From: Solanum dulcamara
Lineage: Eukaryota; Streptophyta; Magnoliopsida; Solanales; Solanaceae
Assembly: GCF_947179165.1 (NCBI RefSeq)
Contig: NC_077243.1
Span: 48,128,501 to 48,192,500 of the forward strand
Length of the DNA stretch: 64,000 nt
Direction: 5' to 3'
The position numbers and the translations under genes are program-made. Below, piece after piece: positions 55,620 to 64,000 of this stretch. The notes beneath the pieces were generated by a model. That model was not told the origin of the DNA and did not search any database. It saw only the letters and a list, made by a program, of their open reading frames with translations. Within the stretch, counting starts at the first letter, position 1. Each line of letters opens with the position of its first letter.

Positions 55620-58002
55620 GGAAATTTGTCAGTTTGGTTTCGGCTTAATGTAGGAAGCCCTGTGTGGCTGTAATATGAGATGCTATAACCTATGTATATG
55701 TTGACCCTGTGAGGCGTTATGGTTGTGATATGAAATGATATGGATGTATATATACATTGGCCTTGCATGGCATTGCTATTATTTCCTAAGTGCAGGGTTG
55801 GGATAGGAAGGAATATAGAGGAAACTCTGTTGAAGTTTTTTTTGAAATAAAAAGGGAATGAGATACAGGTTCATCATATGGTCTGGAAGTTGATACTGAG
55901 TACCTTATTATGATGAATTAAAGTTGTAGGGGTACCCTCTGTGTTGTTGGAATGGGGAGGCCCATGTTTATTTAGGAAGCTTTAGTTTGGAAGAAAACTC
56001 CTGTCGGAGGGCAAAGTGTCCAGCAATTGGGTTCCACTTTGGTGGGAATGTACAGAACCCTCAACCATTAGTGGTGAATTGGATAAGTTGTTCACGACTC
56101 AAGAATGAACTAGAGGGAAACCATACGAGTTAGGCACTAAACAGTATTATGGTGCTTATTGGATCTTAATTTCCTTCTGGTGGTAGTTAGAAGATGCTTT
56201 ATGGTAACCTTTTATTGGTTATTAAGCGACTAAAATAACTTGTGGATGGAAGACATGAACTTATGGGTTGTCCAGAATCATGTGTTTCATATATTGGATA
56301 ACATTCTAGAAGGATTCAGAAGGGTCGGTGATACCAAGGAATGATTTTCCCAAGGGATATAGTGGTAACGTGAAACTCCTCTGGCACAAAAATGGCCATG
56401 GATTGAAAGAATAGAAGGACTACTATAGGGAGCACTCAAGAAAGAAGTGATCAATTAAGTATGAGTATTGGACAAAAAAGGGAATAGATAGCTACGAACT
56501 AAAGGTGTAGTATGAAAAGGTGAGAAGATAAGACCATTAATAAAGTAAAATTAACATGAGACTGAGAAGAATTGAAAGTTAACCTCAGGTACCTGACAAG
56601 GATAAAAGCTTAGGAGATATAATGAAGTATTGTGAATATGTGATTCCGCCATGGTAAATATAAAGAACCCTCAAGAATGAGGGAGGTAGCTCTACAAAAC
56701 TATTGATGCATTGTGAGTCCACTAAGAGGAACAAGTGGTATCCACTAAGATGAAGATAGTGTTATAAGAGATATAGAAATATGGGTCACTGGAGTACAAG
56801 TACTTCCAAATGGAGAAGTTGAAACAATTAGGGGCGCTAGATAATCACTGGTAGGGAAGAGAGGAATGTGGCTATGAATAAACTACTATATTAATTAGAT
56901 GAATCGAGCACCAGTACTTGGACTAGATTGGGTACTAGTTATCGAGAATTCTAAGCACTCGATAGTTGTATTACGGGTTCTTACAGGGGCAACCTAAAGT
57001 ATGGATGATCTAACAAAAGGTGTAGATATGGTGCAGTATGTCAAATATGTTGGAATAAAATTATATGCGTATGAACATTTGAAAATTAACAGAGGATGAC
57101 ATGGGTACACCCTAAAGGGGGGAAGTGGACAAGAGAAATACAAGTGTAAGATGAAGTCAACTGACACTATCACATCTTAATTGGAACGCTTAAACTTTAA
57201 GCGAGATCCCATGTGGGCACGAGTTAGAAAGGGATGAAGGCCAGTAATAAATGGATAAAAGCCATGATATTTGAGATCGTGTGGAGAACCATTACCAGAG
57301 AACCTAATGGAAAGGTGCATACAAAAGGGGTGAATAGAATAAGAGAGTAAGACCGAGCGATATACGGACCGTGAAAAGGGTAGCAAGGCCATAGTTGAGT
57401 AAGGATTAAGATATGGCAATAGAGTTATTGGCCACTGAGATGTGACATATAAGTATCAAGTAGAAAGAATAGAAAATCTCCTACGGTAGGAAATAAGGAG
57501 ACCAAGGAGTACCTAAAGAAAGGAAAAAAGGTAGGATAAAATAGCACCAGCGCGAGCAAGTTCTAGTGTAAAGGCGATATGTGAAGCAAGATAGACCAGA
57601 AAATAAAAGGACTGCGTCTACCTCATACCGGTGGTATAAAAATAGTTATGCAACCTGCGAATATATATCATAAGACCAAGTGGAGGAGTATATGATGGAA
57701 ATGAGTTATGATATTTTGGGTCTGTTATAGAGAAATACAAAAGAGAAGTTAAATCAAATGACCAAAAAGGAAATGGTCATGGTTTAACTAAAGATCTACC
57801 CCGATACCGGTTGTAAGATAAAATACGAGAGGGTAAGGCGAAACCTAAAGACTAGCCAAATGATGCTAAGGTAAATCTTGGTCCATGTTGAGTGCCTTCG
57901 CTCATTATTGCACAGATGGCAACGTAATGTAACGTGCAATAGGAAAATTGGAGCCAAATTTGAGAAAAGAACCATGGAAGAATCTGAACTAACGAGAAGC
58001 AA
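55620..58002 (+). mobile_element. G-element internal region (third copy)
   Basis: The start (55680-55840) matches 1-150; from about 56590 it follows 2340-3741. No gag, protease, RT or RNase H could be read in any frame over 2.3 kb, although a chromodomain follows directly. ORFs at 57177-57419 and 57796-58128 are antisense to the element and not conserved in frame. Confidence 0.65.
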
Positions 58003-58176
58003 CCTATCACTATCCTGGATCGGTGGAGTAGGAAGTTTGGAGCTAAGAATGTAGTTTCCATCAAGTTGTTGAGGCGAAATGACAATCATGAAGAAGTGAC
58101 CTGGGAAGCTGAAGAGAAAATGAATCATAAGTATCCGTACCTATTCCCTGTGTCTACAGGTAATCCCACCCTTTAG
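58003..58176 (+). pseudogene. Chromodomain end of G-element pol (open)
   Basis: Uninterrupted for 57 codons: PITILDRWSRKFGAKNVVSI, KLLRRNDNHEEVTWEAEEKM, NHKYPYLFPVSTG, ending in TAG at 58174. This is the chromodomain C terminus of a Tekay-type integrase, with the TWEAEE motif kept. Upstream pol is not readable, so the piece is an orphan. It is the intact reference for the broken copy at 3742-3903 and for the truncated inverted copy near 520. Confidence 0.85.
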
Positions 58177-58295
58177 AACTCTGATATTGATTGCTCGATG
58201 AAAGTATATATTATTGAAGGGAATAGAAAACTCTCCATATGGTTTATACAAGATCTTGAGGAAGGTTTTGGTTCATATTCGAGGACGAATGTTCT

Positions 58296-58309
58296 AAAGA
58301 GGATAAGGA
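58296..58309 (+). other. Polypurine tract of the right-hand G element
   Basis: AAAGAGGATAAGGA after TTCGAGGACGAATGTTCT, immediately before TGTTATATCCC. Confidence 0.75.
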
Positions 58310-61300
58310 TGTTATATCCCATACTTTTGTACCTTGGAATACTTCTGAAGCTTCTTAAGTTTCTTGAAAGGTTCTTAAGTTTTGTGGAAGGTCTGTAAGC
58401 CTCTTAGAAGTTTCCATGCGAGCTGGATAATCTATAACGCTATCCAACAACTCTAAGGAAGGGAGAATGTGACACCCCACAGTGAGGAAGATTGGAAATA
58501 TGATTATAAGAATGCGGAAAGAGTTGGAGGCCAAGTAATGAGTGGTAGGAATCGACTTAATTACATAAGATACCAACTTGAAAATCATACATACATAAGT
58601 TACTTGAGTACATACCAAGCTTACGTAGCAAGGATAACATAGGTTCGTAAAATAAGACAAGATTACGAACCCACAAGGAGGAAAAGAAGGTGACACATGG
58701 CAGCAATTGGAAGTTCCATGTGGCAGCCGCTGGAGCTAGGGGGTGGACCCCATATTCCATATGGCAGCACATGGTTGGAGGAGTGGTGTGTTTCCCCAAT
58801 GAGGGCTTGACATGTGTCACCACTTTGGGGTTTACATGTGTCACCACTTTAGGGTTGACACGTGTCACCTCCTAAGGTTGCCTATATATATGTTTTATGA
58901 TGATACTTATAAAGAAAAGTCATTCTTATCTCCTAAGTTCAAAAAAACTCTAGAGAATAAAAAAGAGAAGAGAAACCCTAAGCTAGATAGAGAGGCTACG
59001 GATTTGGAGAGGAAAAAGAGCTAAGTTCTCCAATTTCATTCTGTGAATTAGTTATATAAGGTATACCATGATGGTATGAAGGTTTTATTAATTTAGATTC
59101 ATGGTTTTTAGCAGCACCAAAAGGTTAACAAACAACCACGAAGTTTTAGCCACGCTAAAAGAACTTCCGAGGTGAGTTTTGGCTAGTCTTTGCGAGTTTC
59201 AGGCAAGGTAATGTATTATCTTTAAATTTGGAGTTTATGATGTGGTTATGAGGTATATTACATATCTTAAATAATGTTGGAAGTGGAAAAATTGTATAAG
59301 TATGCTTGACATTAGAAACAAACTAAATTGAAGTTGTTATAGTCAAATCGAAGTCGAGTAGTGTGTTGTGATTGTGGTGATGCGGTTGCAGCTGGTTTGG
59401 TGGTGTGTTGCAGGGATGGAAACTGTTATAAAAGGGGTGTGGTTACTTTGTGTTACATCCACATTACCCTCTGTTTTATATTGTTAAAGGATTTACGAAA
59501 TAAAGGTTAAAAAAACTCTATTTTGGTATCGTAGTTTTGAGCTAGTTGTTTGGAGTTGTATTGAGTAATGTTGAAGTGATTTGATTGTATATATAGCTTC
59601 TAGTTTTTGTTTCTAATATGTCTTCTAAGATTATCAGTTGGATAGGGAAAGTTACAAGAGAGATGCTTCCCAATTTCCGGTAACTTCAGAACTAATAATA
59701 AACTAGTCGAGGGAAATGAATAAGGAAACGATTCCTGTAGATACTTCATTGTAGATTTTGAAATTGTAAAGTGGAGGGTTATTAACCTTAGTATTTATTT
59801 TATGTTAAATAGGTTCAAAAGACGACGAGGCGAACGTGGTTAAGGGTAATCCATAAGAGGTATTTGAAGATACCTTCTTTCTCTTGGCATGTTTTTGGCA
59901 TAGGTATGTAAAGCTGTCCCTTCTTTCTTTTGGCATGTCTTAGACGTAAGTGATGAATAATATGAGCGTTGGGTTAATTCCATTCACTAGTGTTGAACAT
60001 GATGAATGATCCTTACTCACCTTTAAATGTTATGAAATGTGAAATACACGTTGAGGATAATTCCATTTGTGAGCTCCGAGTATAACTCGTGACCATTATT
60101 CACTTCTGAATATTGAAGTCTCAAAGTAGTTGAACTACGGCCCTCAAGTCTCCTATTCCTAAGGTCTTAACGATGACAAATGTCTTTAATTCCATAAGCT
60201 TTTTATCTTTGTCTCGATACACGTCCTTGATTCTTGAGACTCTAGTTGACATGATTCCTAACGATGTTTCAAAGGTACTCAGGACGATTACTACTCTAGT
60301 CTTCAAATGGTGGTCCACTTGACTGTTTCATTGAGTCTTGAATGATGATTTAAGTTGCATATGATTTCTCACTACTCTACTCGTGCTCGCTGTAGCCCAT
60401 CTTTCTTTGAGTCCCATAGAAGGGTCGGGAACGTTATCGTGTACAACTTTACTACTCCTTCATCGAGTCCCGGGCTGGATATATATGTATATATTTATGA
60501 AGTATACGATGATGAAATGCCATATATGATAAATTAAAGCATACAATGACATTGTATGTGCTGATGTTATTCTTCGAGTCTCGAGCCGGATATATATACA
60601 ATGATATGATGTAAATATGGATAGGCCATACATTTCTTGGCATTGTTTTAAATTATGGATCGGCCGAACATTCCTCAGCATATTTTACTATGTGATAATG
60701 GCACCGAGTCCCATAATGGGCTGGGTGTGGTATCATATGTACACTACTCTTTCACTGAGTCCCTCACTAAAAGGCCGGATATGATAGATAGGCGTGCATA
60801 TAAAAACATAATGATATATTTGTAACATATGAGATGATGCCGTATACAATGACATGATGCCGTATACAATGATGTGACAACACCAAGCCCCAAAGTGGGC
60901 CGAGTATGGTATATGAGAAGGAGGTACATGCCCTCATTTCATAAGCTGCAGGCATAGTAATTGTTAACTGTTATACTCATTTTCCAACATCCCTATTTCA
61001 GTTGTTGTCTCAGTTATGATGTTTTATGCTTTATATACTTAGTATATGTATCGTACTGACCCCCTTTCTTCGGGGGGCTGAGTTTCATGCCCGTAGGTAC
61101 AGGTACGCATTTTGGAGATCCGTCAACTTAGGATTTCCACTCAGCTATATTGGGAGTGCTCCACTATTTTGGAGCCTAGCTTGTTGGTACCGGTCCTCCT
61201 ATGTATACATTTATTTGTTCAGGGGTACAATGGAGGCCCTATCCCACCTTGTGTTATTGTTCTTTCTCTTAGAGATCGGTGGACATATATGTAGGTTTTA

Positions 61301-61430
61301 TATGTATGTGTGTACAGTTGTCCCTATATGTTGTTATAGACTCGTCGTCTTATATGTTATCATACCTATTGATACATTATGACTCAAATAGGGGACAGGT
61401 TTACTTATAGTTAGTAGGGGTATACGCGAG
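58310..61430 (+). mobile_element. G-family LTR, missing its last ~55 bases
   Basis: Starts TGTTATATCCCATAC. Matches 4056-7440 in order, including a promoter cluster (58690-58870) with ACACGTGTCACC, TATATATA at 58883, and the end region TACGCGAGTGTT. The end is replaced by the start of the next LTR at the shared GTGTT. Confidence 0.85.
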
Positions 61431-64000
61431 TGTTACACCTCACCCTTTTAAACACAGAATGTTTCATAAGTTCCTTGGACATTACCATATGAACCGGATA
61501 TGCTACGACATTATCAAATGACTCCAACGAAGGGAGGATGTGATACCCCGTAGTAGGGAAGGTTGGAAGGGGAATCATATAAGAATCCAGAAGGAATAGG
61601 AGTCCAAGTAACGAGTCGTAGGACTCGACTTATCTACGCAAGCTACTAATTTAGAAATCTTACATACGTGAGTTACTTGATTACATACCAAACTTATGTA
61701 GCACGGATTACATAGGATCTTAAAATAAGACGAGATTACGACCCTACGAGAGGGAGCAAAAACTAGTTTCCAAACTTACGAAAGTGAAGCAAGCAGGTGA
61801 CAAGCAGGCAGGTGACTCACCTACTTGGGATGGACCCCACGCTGCCACATGGCAGTTTTGTGTTGGAAGCTTGGACGAGGTGTCACCCTAGGAGGCTGCC
61901 ACATGTCATCCTAGGAGGCTGCCACGTGTCAACCTAGGGGGCTGCCACATGTCACCTCCTAAGGAGGTGTATATATACATGTTGGCTGACTCTTTAAATC
62001 ATTTTCCATCCATAAATATAAGCCAAATGAGAGGAAAAACGTGAAGAACCAAAAGGAACAAGGCAGCAACATTTTTGAAGAATTAAAGGTGAGTTCTTCA
62101 ATTTTCCTCCGTAAATTAATTATCTACAATGTTTTTCAACCATGTGGGGGTGTATACATGTGTCTTAGGATGCCTAAGGAACCATGGTTGCAGTTTACAC
62201 TTGAAAAGAAATAAGAGAAAGTTGTAGGAGAAAACGTTAAGAACTAATTAACCAACCCGTTTTTGGAAGGGACTGTTGTTAGTAATATGGGTATAACTTC
62301 TTGTGTACAGTTTCGTTTCGAATGATTTAATATGTTTTGGAAAGGTATTTCAGAGGCAGATAACTTTTGTTCAGACTCTAAAATACAGTTTTACTTGTAG
62401 ACACTCGAAAAAGGGTGATGAAGTGTAGAGGAGGTACTGCCCAGATTTGGTTTTGGAAATCCTACACGGACAGCTGTGAGTATTTTAGTCATATCTTTTT
62501 GTACAAAATTGATGTAGGGATGATTGGAAATTTTTTGCGACCCTAAGACACATGTCCATAACTTTCATGAAGGACGTAAATCCTGTTTCCCTACATTACC
62601 CCTTCGAAATGAAGCGACAAGGTAAAACAGTAAGCTGTCCAGATTTCACATTTTGGATAGTTTTGGCGAGTTTGACAAGTTTAACGTAAGGTAAGGGTTC
62701 TTCTTTAAATTTGAGCTTTATGTGTTCTGATGGAGCATGTTACACGCCCTATTGGTGGCTTTAAATATGAAAATGGATTAGAAATACTTGGCGTTTGGAA
62801 TAAACTAATTTGTAGTCGTTATAGTTGAATTGTTGTCGAAACAAAGTGTTGTTCTTGTGAGTTGCTCTGCAGGGGTGTGTCTTGTTGTTGCAGGGCCTGA
62901 ATATGTCCTAATGTGGGTTAGGGTTCTGCTGGTCGAAGCCACATGACCCCTCATTACGTATAATTAAAGGCGTCACAAAATAAAGGCTAGACGCCCTATT
63001 TTGATATCGTATTTTTGAATAAGTCATTCGGAGTTTATGCTGTATATTGTTGGTATGAATTGCTGCAGGTTGTTGTTATTGGTTGGCTGTAGGTCTTAGG
63101 GACCTAATTGGAAATTCGGATAGGGCACATTATAGGGGAGGTGCTGCCCAATTTGCGTTAACGCCTTAACAAACTAAAGGACTAGCCGAGGAAACGACTA
63201 AGGAAATAGATTCCATTAACATTAAGGCGTAACCTCAGATGCTGAAAAGTTAAGAGTAGTTGATATTCATATTACTTTATATTGAATAGGTTCAGAAGAT
63301 GATGAGGCGAGCAGGATAAAGGGTAACTCCCAAGAGGTATGTAAAGCTTTCTCTTGGCATGTTTTGGTATAAATTCGTACAGCTATCTTTCTTTCCTTTT
63401 GGCAAGTTTTAGCCTTAAGTGAAGTGTGTGTGGAATGTGGGGATAATTCCATTCCCAAAACTCCAAGTATGCCTCATAACCCATATCCATTGCTTAGTAT
63501 TGGAATTTCTTCAAGAATTGAGTATTGCCTAGTAAGGCTTCTATGTGTTAAACACTAGTATGTGGAAAGCTATCTCTCATTTCCTTTGATACATATTTGG
63601 TACGAAAGTGAGATTATGATACCATAATGATTCACCGAGCCCCATGATGGGCCGGGTATGAAATATGTGTATGCATATCCCATAAAGGAAAGTACAGACC
63701 ATATATAGTTTATTCTCTTTCTTCTTCTGGCATGTCTTAGTTGTAGGTTAAACATGATATGAGTTCTGGGGTAACTCCATTCTTAGCATCTCTTATTTAC
63801 GTCTGAATATAGAACTTTTATAATAATCGAACTATTTCCCTGGAAACTTTTATATGTTAAAAAGATAACAAATGTACAGGCTCCAAGTCTTACAGACTAT
63901 ATGTTAACAAATGTTTCTGGTTCCATAAGCAATTTGGCTTTACTTTAGTACATGTCTAGGAGCCCCGAGATTATAATTGAGACAGCCCATAATGGCATTT
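61431..64000 (+). mobile_element. Second G-family LTR in direct tandem (runs off the window)
   Basis: Starts TGTTACACCTCACCC and follows the same order of blocks: GAAGGGAGGATGTGATACCCC, GGAGTCCAAGTAACGAGTC, three CTGCCACATGTCA-type repeats (about 61860-61960), TATATATA at 61971, AGGTGAGTTCTTCAATTTT leader, and the GAGGCGAGCAGG block. It reaches the position equivalent to 6340 of the first G LTR at the window end. Short ORFs (for example 63267-63458) have no domain. Confidence 0.85.

Noticed and set aside
60355..60955. Cluster of short ORFs on both strands
   Set aside because: Inside the G LTR, AT-rich, built on degenerate copies of a repeated TATATGATA-type motif.
1..64000. Host protein-coding gene or tRNA
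   Set aside because: No frame shows non-retroelement domains with plausible exon structure, and no cloverleaf with A and B boxes was noticed; this was done by eye and could miss a small gene.

Overview
This window is plant nuclear DNA made almost entirely of nested, decayed LTR retrotransposons. I found no host protein-coding gene, tRNA gene or CRISPR array. Every recognisable protein fragment is retroelement gag, protease, reverse transcriptase (RT), RNase H, integrase (IN) or chromodomain. Each coding run longer than about 200 codons carries stops, frameshifts or deletions. Most elements are Ty3/gypsy chromoviruses of the Tekay/Del kind: long LTRs of 2-3.4 kb, an initiator-Met-type primer binding site, a C-terminal chromodomain, and a GAGGACGAATGTTC-like run before the polypurine tract. 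The setting looks like pericentromeric heterochromatin of a dicot. A nightshade (Solanaceae) is my guess from LTR style; it is inference only.

I use family letters. G (1-7492 and 55620-64000) has 3-3.4 kb LTRs. The left part is a broken inverted arrangement in which a 5S rRNA-like segment (537-639) replaces about 0.8 kb of element sequence; the copy reading rightward ends in a full LTR (4056-7492). B' (7497-9030) is a pol remnant carrying an E LTR (9031-11420). C (11542-21386, minus strand) has both LTRs and sits inside the gag of D (minus; 21387-24422 plus 11421-11541). J (24423-25577) is a truncated LTR. H (25578-32489, minus) has a 3' LTR interrupted by solo LTR I (26634-28687), followed by decayed pol.

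B (32661-38750, plus) has a 5' LTR, primer site, gag and pol. Its integrase is interrupted by E (38751-54930, minus), which is itself interrupted by F (41328-49775, plus). B integrase appears to resume at 54931-55107. G internal sequence and two directly abutting G LTRs fill the rest.

E differs from the others. It has about 1.16-1.19 kb LTRs, a TGGCGCC-type primer site, a hairpin beside its polypurine tract, and one unfamiliar short ORF in place of gag-pol. It looks like a non-autonomous derivative of a Tat/Athila-type element.

The most notable signals are: the 5S rRNA capture with short shared sequence at both joints; arrays of family-specific dyad motifs in the U3 of several unrelated LTR families; the E element and its duplicated ORF; a 3.9 kb duplication shared by 7.5-11.4 kb and 37.3-41.1 kb; a triplicated 706-bp unit across the C 3' LTR boundary; and 41-bp, 55-bp and 22-bp tandem arrays inside LTRs. 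All similarities were judged by eye; no alignment or database search was run.
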